Source: Winogradskyella forsetii (GTDB lineage: Bacteria > Bacteroidota > Bacteroidia > Flavobacteriales > Flavobacteriaceae). From it: a stretch of 64,000 bases of DNA. Position 1 is the stretch's first letter, and each line of letters starts with the position of its first letter. The stretch spans positions 4,250,501 to 4,314,500 of the forward strand of contig NZ_CP053348.1 of NCBI RefSeq assembly GCF_013394595.1. The letters are read 5' to 3'. The notes beneath the pieces were generated by a model that was given only the letters and a program-made list of their open reading frames with translations, had not been told where the DNA came from and made no database searches. Made by a program: the position numbers and the translations under genes. This document shows positions 18,878 through 27,621 of the stretch, piece by piece.

Positions 18878-19792
18878 TTAATCTTGTACAATCACATCCT
18901 TAGCATCACTCTTGCTAAATTCTGGTTGAATATTTATATGATTGATATCGTAATTTTGAAATATAAATCCTTCAATTTTAGTCAGAATAACATCGAATTC
19001 TGATAATGAAATATCTTTTTCAAAATCAATGTGCGCTTCAAAATGAATTTCTTCTTCATTCAACTGCCAAACATGTACATGATGTACGTTTTTAATCGTT
19101 TCAAAACTGTTCAGTTTATTTACAATTTGTTCCACAGGAATCGTGTCTGGAGTAAATAACATGAGCACTTTTGTAGATGATTTTAATAAATCGAATCCCA
19201 TCCAAATTAAATAAATAGCAATAGCAAAGGTCAACACACTGTCTATCCACCAAATTTGATAAAATTTCATTAGTAAACCACCAACCAGAACGGCTACACT
19301 CGCCATCATATCTGTCAATAGATGTAAGTAAGCGCTTTTCATGTTCATATTATCTTCTGCATTTTTTTTCAATAATAACACACTAAAACCATTGCCTAAA
19401 ATAGCAACAGCAGACAACCAAATCACTAAATCTGATTCAATTTGGTGTGGATCCTGAAAACGTTTTATAGCTTCAACAATAAGAAGTACCGCAACCACAA
19501 TTAAAGTGGAAGCATTGATAAAAGCAGCCAAAATTTCAGCACGTTTATAACCAAAAGTCCGTTTTAAAGACGCTTTTCGTTTTACTAATCTATTAGCTAT
19601 ATAACTAATGATTAAAGAGATCACATCACTAAAATTATGAAGTGCATCGCTTAATAAAGCTAAACTACCCGACAATAAGCCACCAACAACCTGAGCAGCT
19701 GTAATAGCAATATTTAAAAATATAGAAATTAATAGATTACGACCATTTAGATCGTTACTATGGGAATGATTATGATGGTGTGAATGTCCCAT
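18878..19792 (-). CDS. Cation diffusion facilitator (Zn2+/Fe2+ efflux) transporter
   Basis: An inner-membrane CDF exporter of divalent metal ions, 304 residues. The N-terminus is His-rich (MGHSHHHNHSHSND). About six membrane helices follow. The metal-site motifs of the CDF family are present as SDALHNFSDV (helix II) and HLLTDMMASV (helix V), a pattern seen in Zn2+-type members. A cytoplasmic C-terminal domain contains HVHVWQLNEEE. It sits 24 bp after rpiB on the same strand, so rpiB, this gene and the GNAT gene can form one transcript. Confidence 0.94.
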   Translation of the reverse strand: MGHSHHHNHSHSNDLNGRNLLISIFLNIAITAAQVVGGLLSGSLALLSDALHNFSDVISLIISYIANRLVKRKASLKRTFGYKRAEILAAFINASTLIVVAVLLIVEAIKRFQDPHQIESDLVIWLSAVAILGNGFSVLLLKKNAEDNMNMKSAYLHLLTDMMASVAVLVGGLLMKFYQIWWIDSVLTFAIAIYLIWMGFDLLKSSTKVLMLFTPDTIPVEQIVNKLNSFETIKNVHHVHVWQLNEEEIHFEAHIDFEKDISLSEFDVILTKIEGFIFQNYDINHINIQPEFSKSDAKDVIVQD

Positions 19793-19816
19793 GTTATATC
19801 AATTTAAAATTGATAC

Positions 19817-20251
19817 CTAACATGATAATGGAATCTTATCCACACGGTTTTGATGACGACCGCCTTCAAATTTAGTTTCTAAAAAGGTATCTATCATTTT
19901 TATGACTTGTGGAATAGAAGTATATCGTGCTGGAATACAAATAATATTGGCATCATTGTGTAAACGTGTGAGTTCTGTGATTTCATTTGTCCAACAAACA
20001 CCAGCTCTGACATGTTGATATTTATTGGCAGTTATGGCCACACCATTGGCACTACCACAAATAAGAATTCCAAAATCCACTTTTTTTTCTTCAACATCTT
20101 TTGCTACAGGATGCACAAAATCTGGATAGTCCACACTATCTAAAGTATCCGTTCCGTAATTGTTAAGCGTGTAACCTTTGCCTTCTAAATGGTTTACGAT
20201 AGCGAACTTATAATCTGGTCCTGCGTGGTCATTTCCTATTGAGATATTCAT
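19817..20251 (-). CDS. rpiB: Ribose-5-phosphate isomerase B
   Basis: Interconverts ribose 5-phosphate and ribulose 5-phosphate in the pentose phosphate pathway; cytoplasmic. The 144 residues match the family length. Features are GNDHAGPDYK at 7-16, the catalytic Cys65 in ILICGSANGVAITANK and the phosphate-site region LTRLHNDANIICIPAR. The usual CGTGIG loop reads CGSANG, a variation I consider normal for Bacteroidota. Transcription can start at the TAACTTTG element at 20278-20285. It is first in a likely rpiB-CDF-GNAT operon. Confidence 0.95.
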   Translation of the reverse strand: MNISIGNDHAGPDYKFAIVNHLEGKGYTLNNYGTDTLDSVDYPDFVHPVAKDVEEKKVDFGILICGSANGVAITANKYQHVRAGVCWTNEITELTRLHNDANIICIPARYTSIPQVIKMIDTFLETKFEGGRHQNRVDKIPLSC

Positions 20252-20277
20252 GTTTTAATTATTTGACTTTATAAACA

Positions 20278-20285
20278 CAAAGTTA
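20278..20285 (-). promoter_or_regulatory. -7 element TAACTTTG of rpiB
   Basis: A minus-strand match to TAnnTTTG, 26 bases before the rpiB ATG. Confidence 0.55.
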
Positions 20286-20355
20286 CAAATAATAAAAGTC
20301 AGAGAATTGAAAGAATTAATACTTATCAATAATAGTACATAACGCTTTAAAAGCA

Positions 20356-20386
20356 AAAAAACCTTGAGCGATGTCTCAAGGTTTTT
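20356..20386 (-). terminator. Rho-independent terminator of the leucine-rich T9SS gene
   Basis: A 12-bp perfect stem aaaaaccttgag / ctcaaggttttt around a 6-base loop. Read on the minus strand it ends in a T-run, 25 bases after the stop of the gene at 20411. Confidence 0.85.
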
Positions 20387-20410
20387 CTAACTTTAATTTA
20401 TAAATTTTGC

Positions 20411-21781
20411 TTATGATTTTATTAGTTTTCTGGTAAAACTACCTTTATCTGTTGTAATTTTTACTAAATACAGACCAGATGCTAGATGGCTTGTGGAAAC
20501 ATTTTTATTTGTAGTTTTCAGAATTAGTTTTCCTGAAACATCATATAAACTTACATCGTTTACCGTACCATTATTTTTTAATATAACATTCAATTCATCT
20601 TTAACTGGATTTGGACCAACAAAGGCTTCAGATATATTAAAATCTGAATTACTTAAAAACTCTGCACAGTTTTCACTGTAACCACAAGAAATATCTTTTT
20701 CCCAATTAGTATAAATTCCTGTTCCTGCGTTGGCAGCATCTTCATCGTCCACGTTGATACAATCCAAGTTTGGCGTATTCAAAGTATTTAAGTTTGTAAG
20801 TCCAGAAAAACTACTCACATCTAAAGTGTTTATTGCCGTATTAGAAACATTTAATTCCGCTAATAATGTAAAATCTTGAATACCTGTTAAGTCAATAACA
20901 TTTGTATTATTTAAATCTACAGTAGGTATATTTTTTATATTATCAAAAGGTACATAATCATTTAGCGGTCCTGAATCAAAACCTTCAGCTATTAAATACT
21001 GCTCAAATACATCATCTGGTACATAAGTACGGTCACATATTTCACTATAACTACAACCCTCATCTTTTTCCCATCCAAAGTAGACGCCCAATCCAGAATT
21101 TGCAGCAGATTGATCCGCTACTGCAATACAATTTAATTTTGGTGTATTCGTAGTCTTTAAAGTGGTCAAATTTAAATTAGTACTTACATCTAAGCTATTA
21201 ATATCAGAATTAAAAACAGTTAAAAATGTTAAAGCTGTATTACTACTTATATCTAAACTTGATATTGAAGTATTTGCAACGCTTAAAGAAGTCAATAGTG
21301 TATTAGCACTAACGTCTATATTGGTTATAAGTGTGTCAGAGGCATCTAAAATAGTCAAAGCTGTATTAGCGCTTAAATCTAAACTGGATATAAAAGTGTT
21401 ATCCACATACAACGTATCTAAAGCCGGATTGAATGATAGATTTATGCTACTTAAAGCCGTATCATTTGCATTTAAAAGCGTCAATGCCGTGTTATTAGTT
21501 ACGTCTAACGTAAGTATTAAGGTACTGGAAACGTTTAGAGTAGTCAATGCCAGAAAATCGCCAATTCCACTTAAATCAGTAACATTTGTACCACTCAAAT
21601 CCACTGAAGTTACAGACGTTAAATTATCTGTTGTTACATAATTGTCTAAGACCGTGTCATAGCCTTGGTCTATCAAATACTGCTCAAAAATATCGTCTGG
21701 AACGTAGGTTTGCTGAGCAAACGAAAAGTTTAAAAATAATACACTAAATACTAGAGTAGTGTAGAGTAATTTTGATTTCAT
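20411..21781 (-). CDS. Secreted leucine-rich-repeat-like protein with T9SS sorting domain
   Basis: A 456-residue exported protein of unknown role. The signal peptide is LLYTTLVFSVLFLNFSFA. A module starting TYVPDDIFEQYLIDQGYDT and continuing V.SVDLS.TNVTDLSGIGDF is followed by about nine short repeats of the form LTxLxxxxTxISxLDxSxN, which resembles a short bacterial leucine-rich repeat. The module recurs near residue 253 (TYVPDDVFEQYLIAEGFDS). Both halves end in a NxxCIxVxD ... WEKDxxCxYSExC segment. The C-terminal 70 residues are a T9SS type A sorting domain (VGPNPVKDELNVIL ... GLYLVKI). Binding or adhesion is likely but not shown. Confidence 0.9.
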   Translation of the reverse strand: MKSKLLYTTLVFSVLFLNFSFAQQTYVPDDIFEQYLIDQGYDTVLDNYVTTDNLTSVTSVDLSGTNVTDLSGIGDFLALTTLNVSSTLILTLDVTNNTALTLLNANDTALSSINLSFNPALDTLYVDNTFISSLDLSANTALTILDASDTLITNIDVSANTLLTSLSVANTSISSLDISSNTALTFLTVFNSDINSLDVSTNLNLTTLKTTNTPKLNCIAVADQSAANSGLGVYFGWEKDEGCSYSEICDRTYVPDDVFEQYLIAEGFDSGPLNDYVPFDNIKNIPTVDLNNTNVIDLTGIQDFTLLAELNVSNTAINTLDVSSFSGLTNLNTLNTPNLDCINVDDEDAANAGTGIYTNWEKDISCGYSENCAEFLSNSDFNISEAFVGPNPVKDELNVILKNNGTVNDVSLYDVSGKLILKTTNKNVSTSHLASGLYLVKITTDKGSFTRKLIKS

Positions 21782-22501
21782 AATTAAAAGTTTATATGTT
21801 AATAGATACTGAGGGAGTACAATAGTATATCAAGTTTTTTAAACTATTATCATTTTAGTTTTTCATCGATTTTTTAAGCAAAAAAAAACACAAAATCGAT
21901 TTAATTTGTACTTTGTAGGTAGTAAACAGCTAAGGTGTAATCAATTAATAAATAAGAATATTTAGCTATGAATTACATTTCTCTAACATAACACTTCTAA
22001 ATTCATAAAATTTGTATTAAATAAACTGTAACAACTAAGCTTATAACTTGTTAATAAGTGTTCACAAGTCTTTAAAACTAAAATTAGTTTTATCCATTTA
22101 TTTTTACAAACCAAAATACAGATGAGATAACCTAATTAGTTAGCTATTTTTTTCGAGTGAGTTATTAAGTATCATTTATAGAGAAGTGAACAGTTTTTTA
22201 GTAAAAACATATCAGTCATTTCTATTAACATCGGTTATCAACAGCTGTTAATAGCTTTTTGATTTAGCTTTAAAATGAAGCAGTTATATGTAAACTTAGT
22301 GTTAACTAAACTATAGTAAATTGTAAACAACGAGGAATAAAAACAAAACCAAAAAAAGTTATAGCCACTATTAACAACCTATAATAACCATCATTTTATT
22401 TTTTAAATTTTAAAAGAAAAATGATAATATGTATATATGTGTTGATAACTAGAATTTACATTAATTTAACGCTAACTAAACACTATTTCATTTTAATAAC
22501 G

Positions 22502-22509
22502 TAACTTTG
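22502..22509 (+). promoter_or_regulatory. -7 element TAACTTTG upstream of rnr
   Basis: Matches TAnnTTTG. If used, it gives rnr a leader of about 175 bases that contains two short dispersed repeats. Confidence 0.45.
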
Positions 22510-22535
22510 CAGCAAACTTAATAACTTTTTACCGT

Positions 22536-22558
22536 GGTCACTGAGCGTAGTCGAAGTG
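22536..22558 (+). repeat. Short dispersed repeat (cactgagcgtagtcgaagtg)
   Basis: A 23-bp imperfect palindrome of a family I recognise from intergenic regions of many Bacteroidota. A partial relative in the other orientation lies near 34520 (tgcgacttcgctcagt). Confidence 0.6.
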
Positions 22559-22597
22559 AAAACGTTATTCTCTCTTCGCCTTAATTAAGTTTAAAAA

Positions 22598-22661
22598 TGT
22601 CATTGCGAGCGCAGCGTGGCAATCTCACTTTAAGAGATTCTTCGTTTCACTCCAAATGACA
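22598..22661 (+). repeat. 64-bp inverted-repeat element tgtcattgcgagcg ... caaatgaca
   Basis: Bounded by TGTCATT and AATGACA. It has an inner hairpin (aatct ... agatt) and belongs to a short palindromic repeat family found between genes in many bacterial phyla. It lies inside the probable rnr leader. Confidence 0.65.
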
Positions 22662-22688
22662 AATACATTCAATAAGATTACAAATTAA

Positions 22689-24923
22689 ATGACAAAAAAG
22701 AAAAAAAGGAAATCATCAAATAATAAGATTTCCAACCTCACAAATACAATTCTTGGTATTTTAAAAAAAGATAGAAATTCAACCTTTAACTATAAACAAA
22801 TTGCAGCTAAAATTGGCGTCAATGATGCTAGTAGTCGCAACCAGATTATAAAGAAACTACAACAGCTTAAAGCTAAACAAGAGATTGAAGAAGTTGATCG
22901 TGGTAAATTTAAAGCCGTAGTAAATACCGAGTATCATACAGGTATTTTAGATTTGGCAGCCAAAGGAAATGGTTATATAATTTCAGACGATTTTGAAAAC
23001 GACGTTTTCATTGCTTCAAACAATATCAACAAAGCTTTGCATGGCGACGAAGTAGAATTTTACGCTTATAAAAGGAAACATAGAGGCAAACAAGAAGGAG
23101 AAATTACCAACATTATTAAACGTGCAAAATCGGAATATGTTGGCACCATTCAAATTCATGAAAAGAAGAATTTTGCCTTTGTGGTGGCAGATAACAATAA
23201 AATGTACACAGATATTTTTGTGCCCATCAATAAAACGATGAAGGCCGAAGATGGGTATAAGGTGTTGGTAGCTTTAGAAGATTGGCCAGAAAAAGCAGAT
23301 TCGCCTAACGGTAAAGTCATAGAAGTTTTAGGAAAACCAGGAGAACACAGTACGGAAATCCATGCAATTTTAGCAGAATATGGTTTACCAAACGAATTTC
23401 CTCATGAGGTTGAAGCCTACGCTAACAATATTGATTTAGAGATTAAGCCTGAAGAAATCGCTAAACGACGCGACATGCGTAAAGATTTAACCTTTACCAT
23501 AGATCCAAAAGATGCTAAGGATTTTGATGATGCCTTATCCTTTAAAATTTTAGATAACGGTTTGTACGAAATCGGAATCCATATTGCAGATGTTTCCCAT
23601 TATTTACAACCTGGAACAGTATTGGATGATGAAGCTTACGAACGCGCAACATCAATTTATTTAGTGGATAGAGTGGTACCAATGTTACCAGAAGTATTAT
23701 CAAATGGTGCCTGTTCTTTACGTCCAAATGAAGAAAAATATACCTTCTCTGCCGTGTTTCAGATGAATGATAAATGCGAAATTAAAAAGGAATGGTTCGG
23801 TAGAACGGTAACTTATTCTGATGCCCGTTTTGCTTATGAAGAAGCACAGGCAATTATAGAGCGGAATGTCAAATTGAGCACAGTTGAAGCGCAAAAGAAT
23901 CCAGAAAAAATAGATACCATAATCCCTACTGAAGTTTCTTTAACCGAAAAAGAATACAAAACCTCAAAAGATATCGCTTTTGCTGTATTAAAAATGAATG
24001 AGCTGGCCAAAAAAATGCGATCCAGACGTATGCGAGAAGGCGCTATTTCTTTTGATAAAGTGGAAGTGAAATTCGATCTGGACGACGAAGCAAATCCAGT
24101 TGGTGTATTCTTTAAAACTAGTAAGGATGCCAATAAATTGATAGAAGAATTTATGCTATTGGCCAACAGAAAGGTTTCAGAATTTGTTGGAAAACAAAAG
24201 AAAACGTTTGTATATCGTGTACACGACGAACCAGATGAAGCCAAATTAGCACAGTTGCAAACCGTTGTGGCCCGTTTTGGACATAAATTAAATTTTAAAG
24301 ATAAAGGCAGTATCGCCTCTTCTTTAAATAATTTACTAAAAGATGTGGTGGGCAAAAAAGAACAAAATTTAGTGGATACGCTGACGATTAGAACCATGTC
24401 GAAAGCCGAATATACCACACACAATATTGGGCATTATGGTTTAGCATTCGACTATTACAGTCACTTTACCTCACCAATCCGTCGTTATCCAGATGTGATG
24501 GCGCATCGCCTATTACAACGTTATTTAGACGGTGAAAAATCCGCTAACGAAGAGATTTACGAAGAGAAATGCAAACATTCCAGTAATATGGAATATTTAG
24601 CCACCAAAGCCGAACGTGATTCTATTAAACACATGCAGATTCGTTTTATGCAAGATCATCAAGACGAAGAATTTTTAGGTGTTATTTCTGGTGTAACGGA
24701 TTGGGGAATTTATGTAGAAATTATTTCCAACAAATGTGAAGGCATGGTAAGCGTAAGGGATATGAAAGACGATCATTACCAATTTGATCAAGACCAATAT
24801 GCAATGATTGGTAAGAAATCAGGAACTATGTATCAACTTGGGGATGAAGTTATTGTAAAAGTTAAAAATGCAGATTTAACGAAGAAACATTTGGATTTTT
24901 ACATGGTAGGAAAACCAAATTAG
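22689..24923 (+). CDS. rnr: Ribonuclease R
   Basis: A processive 3'-5' exoribonuclease that degrades structured RNA; cytoplasmic. Its 744 residues fit the family. From the N-terminus it has a lysine-rich start, a winged-helix domain (about 17-75), two cold-shock OB folds, the RNB catalytic domain with the metal-binding motif DPKDAKDFDDALSF at about 272-285, and a C-terminal S1 domain (GVISGVTDWGIYVEI). The basic tail typical of enterobacterial RNase R is absent. The ATG at 22689 starts MTKKKKRKSS. It is the first gene of the plus-strand run to the right of the candidate origin. Confidence 0.96.
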   Translation: MTKKKKRKSSNNKISNLTNTILGILKKDRNSTFNYKQIAAKIGVNDASSRNQIIKKLQQLKAKQEIEEVDRGKFKAVVNTEYHTGILDLAAKGNGYIISDDFENDVFIASNNINKALHGDEVEFYAYKRKHRGKQEGEITNIIKRAKSEYVGTIQIHEKKNFAFVVADNNKMYTDIFVPINKTMKAEDGYKVLVALEDWPEKADSPNGKVIEVLGKPGEHSTEIHAILAEYGLPNEFPHEVEAYANNIDLEIKPEEIAKRRDMRKDLTFTIDPKDAKDFDDALSFKILDNGLYEIGIHIADVSHYLQPGTVLDDEAYERATSIYLVDRVVPMLPEVLSNGACSLRPNEEKYTFSAVFQMNDKCEIKKEWFGRTVTYSDARFAYEEAQAIIERNVKLSTVEAQKNPEKIDTIIPTEVSLTEKEYKTSKDIAFAVLKMNELAKKMRSRRMREGAISFDKVEVKFDLDDEANPVGVFFKTSKDANKLIEEFMLLANRKVSEFVGKQKKTFVYRVHDEPDEAKLAQLQTVVARFGHKLNFKDKGSIASSLNNLLKDVVGKKEQNLVDTLTIRTMSKAEYTTHNIGHYGLAFDYYSHFTSPIRRYPDVMAHRLLQRYLDGEKSANEEIYEEKCKHSSNMEYLATKAERDSIKHMQIRFMQDHQDEEFLGVISGVTDWGIYVEIISNKCEGMVSVRDMKDDHYQFDQDQYAMIGKKSGTMYQLGDEVIVKVKNADLTKKHLDFYMVGKPN

Positions 24924-25232
24924 TTTATAGTCTCTAATTAGTTTACAGTAGCAGGTCTGCCCGTAACGAAAAGGCACGTTCGTCCGGGTCGTAGTTTTCA
25001 GTAAAAAAAAAGTGATAAGAATTTCACTAATTAGCATTAATCGCTTCTGATACGCTTTGGATTTGTGCCAATTCGTGAAATTCGTGTCAAAAAAGTATTT
25101 AGAAGTAAAGAATTCATCTTACAAATGAATTTTTTTTAGTTTTACATTGATTAGTTCATTTCAAAAATCAATAAATCAGAGATATATGTCAATGAAAATC
25201 TGTGTAATCTTTGTGAAAAAAACATTATCAAT
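24924..25232. other. Intergenic region with dispersed-repeat fragments
   Basis: 309 bp without a gene. It holds pieces that look like common flavobacterial intergenic repeats: ttgtgccaattcgtgaaatt at 25064-25083, and aaaatctgtgtaatctttgt at 25194-25213 just before the YbjQ start. No terminator with a good T-run was found after rnr. Confidence 0.45.
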
Positions 25233-25532
25233 ATGATCCTAACAACAACCAATTCCATAGAAAACCATAACATCATAGATTACTTAGGTATAGTAACAGG
25301 TGTCGCGATTAATAAAGAAACTGTTGCCATGGGTTTTAGTGCTTCAAAATACTATACAAAATTGCAAAATAGTATAGAAGCCGTAAAGGAAGAAGCATTT
25401 CAAACCTTACAAAATAATGCAGCAAATTTAAAAGCAAATGCTATAGTTGGCATTAAAGTTGAAATTGAACTCACAACCAGTAATTATGCCATGGTTTCCG
25501 TTACAGGAACAGCAGTAAAAGTTTCGGTATAA
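25233..25532 (+). CDS. YbjQ/UPF0145 family protein
   Basis: A small cytoplasmic protein of 99 residues, close to the 100-110 of the family. The core ITTTNSIEN-like opening, YLGIVTGVAI near 19, and LKANAIVGIKVEIEL near 69 match the YbjQ (heavy-metal-binding-like, pentameric) family. Biochemical function is unknown. The next gene starts 2 bp after its stop and a third follows 12 bp later, so this is the head of a three-gene operon of uncharacterised proteins. Confidence 0.85.
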   Translation: MILTTTNSIENHNIIDYLGIVTGVAINKETVAMGFSASKYYTKLQNSIEAVKEEAFQTLQNNAANLKANAIVGIKVEIELTTSNYAMVSVTGTAVKVSV

Positions 25533-25534
25533 TA

Positions 25535-25771
25535 ATGAAGACAAGTACAAAGGCAAGCTTATACGTTTTCTTAATATTTGGCGTTACTTATTTAATTGTC
25601 AGATTCGGAATTCAAATGGTATTTAAGGATATCAATATCTACTTATTAACAGCAATTTCGGCTATAATCACCGTAATTTTATCACCGCAAAGACGTATTG
25701 TTAGGAAACGATCTGGCGACGAAATTCAACTCAAATGGTTGTTCAGTAAAAAAGTAATTACCTTAAAATAA
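25535..25771 (+). CDS. Small two-helix membrane protein, unknown
   Basis: 78 residues with two hydrophobic segments (LYVFLIFGVTYLIVRFGI and YLLTAISAIITVIL) followed by a basic tail with SPQRRIVRKRSGDE. I do not recognise a named family. Tight spacing (2 bp before, 12 bp after) to the YbjQ and GIN-domain genes supports that it is real and co-expressed. Confidence 0.75.
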   Translation: MKTSTKASLYVFLIFGVTYLIVRFGIQMVFKDINIYLLTAISAIITVILSPQRRIVRKRSGDEIQLKWLFSKKVITLK

Positions 25772-25783
25772 AGAATTAGAGAT

Positions 25784-26455
25784 ATGAAGTATATTATCTT
25801 AGTAATAGCTTTGATATTGGGTTATAATAGTAATGCCCAAGAATCAATTGAAAAAAAGCTTGGTGAATTTGAAACCGTAAAAGTGTTTGATTTGATTCAG
25901 GTTAAAATGGTAGCTTCCGATGAAAATAAAGTCATTATTTCAGGAGAAAACACTAAAAATGTTGAAGTTGTAAATAACAACGGAACCCTGAAAATACGAA
26001 TGAGTTTAAAAGAAATTTTCGATGGAAATCATACTACTGTAACCTTGTATTACGTCAATGTAGATGTCATTGACGCCAATGAAGGTGCTAATATTACCGT
26101 AAATGACGTGATTAAACAATACGAAATAGACTTAAGTGTGCAAGAGGGAGGAGAAATTACAGCAGATTTAGAAACGACTTATGCAAATTTTAAAGCTGTA
26201 ACTGGAGGTTCTATTCATGTTACTGGAAGCTCAAAAAATCAGGATATTTCTATTTATACAGGTGGTGTTTTTAATGGTAGAGACTTTATTACCGAAAAAG
26301 CAGAAGTTAGTATTAATGCTGCTGGAGAAGCAAAAGTAAATGCTACTGAAACAGTGATTGCCAAAGTTAAAGCTGGTGGAACGATATATATTTACGGTAA
26401 TCCAGAGCAAATTGATGAGAGCACCATACTAGGTGGAAAAATAAAACGTATGTAA
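25784..26455 (+). CDS. GIN (DUF2807) domain secreted protein
   Basis: A 223-residue exported protein with signal peptide YIILVIALILGYNSNAQ. The rest matches the GIN/DUF2807 family, a right-handed beta-helix typical of Bacteroidota. It has FDLIQVKMVASDENKVII, VEVVNNNGTLKIRM and a ladder of short beta strands with G and N turns to the end. It has no T9SS tail, so it is periplasmic or outer-membrane associated by inference. Third gene of the YbjQ operon. The role is unknown. Confidence 0.85.
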   Translation: MKYIILVIALILGYNSNAQESIEKKLGEFETVKVFDLIQVKMVASDENKVIISGENTKNVEVVNNNGTLKIRMSLKEIFDGNHTTVTLYYVNVDVIDANEGANITVNDVIKQYEIDLSVQEGGEITADLETTYANFKAVTGGSIHVTGSSKNQDISIYTGGVFNGRDFITEKAEVSINAAGEAKVNATETVIAKVKAGGTIYIYGNPEQIDESTILGGKIKRM

Positions 26456-26471
26456 ACTCGGCTTAGTTTCT

Positions 26472-26479
26472 TACATTTG
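26472..26479 (+). promoter_or_regulatory. -7 element TACATTTG of the LysE gene
   Basis: Matches TAnnTTTG, 19 bases before the ATG at 26499. Confidence 0.55.
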
Positions 26480-26498
26480 TGTAAACAGTAGTTTATAC

Positions 26499-27182
26499 AT
26501 GTTAGATGATATCTTAACAGCGATTCCGTTCGGAATTATTTTAGCCTTTACCATTGGTCCTGTTTTTTTTGTGTTACTGGAAACAGGTGCGACCAAAGGT
26601 TTTACTAGTGCTGTAATTTTCGATTTAGGTGTTATTCTTGCTGACATTGTTTTTATTTTCGTTATCTTTTTAAGTACCGATACACTTTTGGAGAAAATAA
26701 AAGACGATCCAAAGTTGCTGGTTTTTGGAGGCGTGCTTTTAATTGCTTATGGTCTTATTAGTTTTATCAAGACAAAAAAATCCTTTAGATCCATCGTAAG
26801 GGAACACCATAAAATAGAAATTCCTAAGAAAGATTATGGCAAACTTTTTATGAAAGGGTTTCTACTCAATTTTATCAATATTGGTGTGCTTTTAGGTTGG
26901 TTAGGCTTTATAGTGATTGGGACATCGATTACCTCTTCAGATAATGGTGTTTTGATTTTTATTTCTACCATGTTGATTTCTTATTTTCTCACTGATTTAG
27001 TAAAGATTGCGGCCGCAAAACGCTTAAGAAGCAAATTGACACCAAGACGTATTTTTAAGACTAAGAAAATAGTGTCTATAGTAATTTTAATCTTTGGTAT
27101 TTTTCTATTGGTTCAAGGTCTTTTTCCTTCGGTTTATGAAAAAAGTATTGAGCAGATAGAGCGTGTAAATCCTATTGATTAA
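26499..27182 (+). CDS. LysE family translocator
   Basis: An inner-membrane protein of 227 residues with about six hydrophobic segments. The LysE/RhtB signature is visible at the N-terminus (AIPFGIILAFTIGPVFFVLL) with the conserved G-P at the end of helix 1, and NFINIGVLLGWLGF marks helix 4. The family exports amino acids or other small metabolites, but the substrate is unknown. It is a single gene with its own promoter-like element at 26472-26479. Confidence 0.88.
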   Translation: MLDDILTAIPFGIILAFTIGPVFFVLLETGATKGFTSAVIFDLGVILADIVFIFVIFLSTDTLLEKIKDDPKLLVFGGVLLIAYGLISFIKTKKSFRSIVREHHKIEIPKKDYGKLFMKGFLLNFINIGVLLGWLGFIVIGTSITSSDNGVLIFISTMLISYFLTDLVKIAAAKRLRSKLTPRRIFKTKKIVSIVILIFGIFLLVQGLFPSVYEKSIEQIERVNPID

Positions 27183-27225
27183 ATCACAAGAAATAAAAAT
27201 CCCTGAATATAAGTTGAAAGTTTTT

Positions 27226-27616
27226 CAAGGTGTCTAAAGTTGTAAATTTTAAAGAGAATTGCTTTAGATGGACTAAGTCTTTAATTATTTTTTTTACCAA
27301 TAAAAACTTCTAAATTTTCTGATAGGCTATTGAGGCGTAAAATTCATGTCTGATTCAAACCGTGTATATATAAATCTAAATTTGTTTAAAATTTAAGAAT
27401 AAAGCACCCTCGACATAAGATGAAGGTTTCTAGAGGTGTTGAGCGGATTTGAACCGCGTAAATATTAATCTAAATATTCATTAAATTTAAAAATGAAAAA
27501 ACCTCAACATGAGTTGAAGGTTTCTCGAGGTGTCGAGCGGATTCGAACCGCGTAAATCTTAATCTAAATTTTCTTAAAATTTAAAAATAAAAAACCCTCA
27601 ACATAAGTTGAAGGTT
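27226..27616 (-). repeat. Tandem 94-bp array of tRNA-Cys 3' end plus terminator
   Basis: Reading away from tRNA-Cys on the minus strand, the unit (T-arm, acceptor 3' strand, hairpin terminator, AT spacer) repeats at exactly 94 bp. The motif gaggtgtcgagcggattc starts at 27621 (real tRNA), 27527 and 27433 (with two changes). Degenerate relatives start near 27332 and 27226. The hairpin of the type cctcaac-ataa-gttgaagg accompanies each unit. Decay increases with distance from the tRNA. No reading frame of note exists here. Confidence 0.9.
27589..27616 (-). terminator. Rho-independent terminator of tRNA-Cys
   Basis: On the minus strand a 10-bp stem (aaccttcaac / gttgagggtt, with one G-T wobble) around ttat is followed by a T-run. 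It begins 5 bases after the tRNA discriminator base. Confidence 0.8.
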
Positions 27617-27621
27617 TCTTG

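Larger units (their letters stand above)
21782..22688. other. Gene-free AT-rich region with repeated 9-mers; candidate replication origin
   Basis: There is no plausible gene here. Six 9-mers of the form YTATYAACA lie in 400 bp: 22049-22057 (minus), 22222-22230 (plus), 22235-22243 (plus), 22246-22254 (minus), 22368-22376 (plus) and 22440-22448 (minus). CTATTAACA occurs three times and TTATCAACA twice. TTATCAACA differs from the DnaA box TTATCCACA by one base. A second motif, GYTAACTAA, occurs at 22136-22144 (minus), 22301-22309 and 22471-22479. An A+T-rich stretch lies at about 22376-22440. The nearest genes on either side point away. The origin role is inferred. Confidence 0.5.

Noticed and set aside
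22049..22448. The 9-mer cluster as an operator of rnr
   Set aside because: Boxes extend over 400 bp on both strands and lie upstream of the likely rnr promoter at 22502; an origin-like or multi-site role fits better, though it is not proven.
27226..27616. CRISPR-like array next to tRNA-Cys
   Set aside because: The repeated unit is the tRNA 3' end plus its terminator with 94-bp period and decay; there are no equal spacers and no cas genes.
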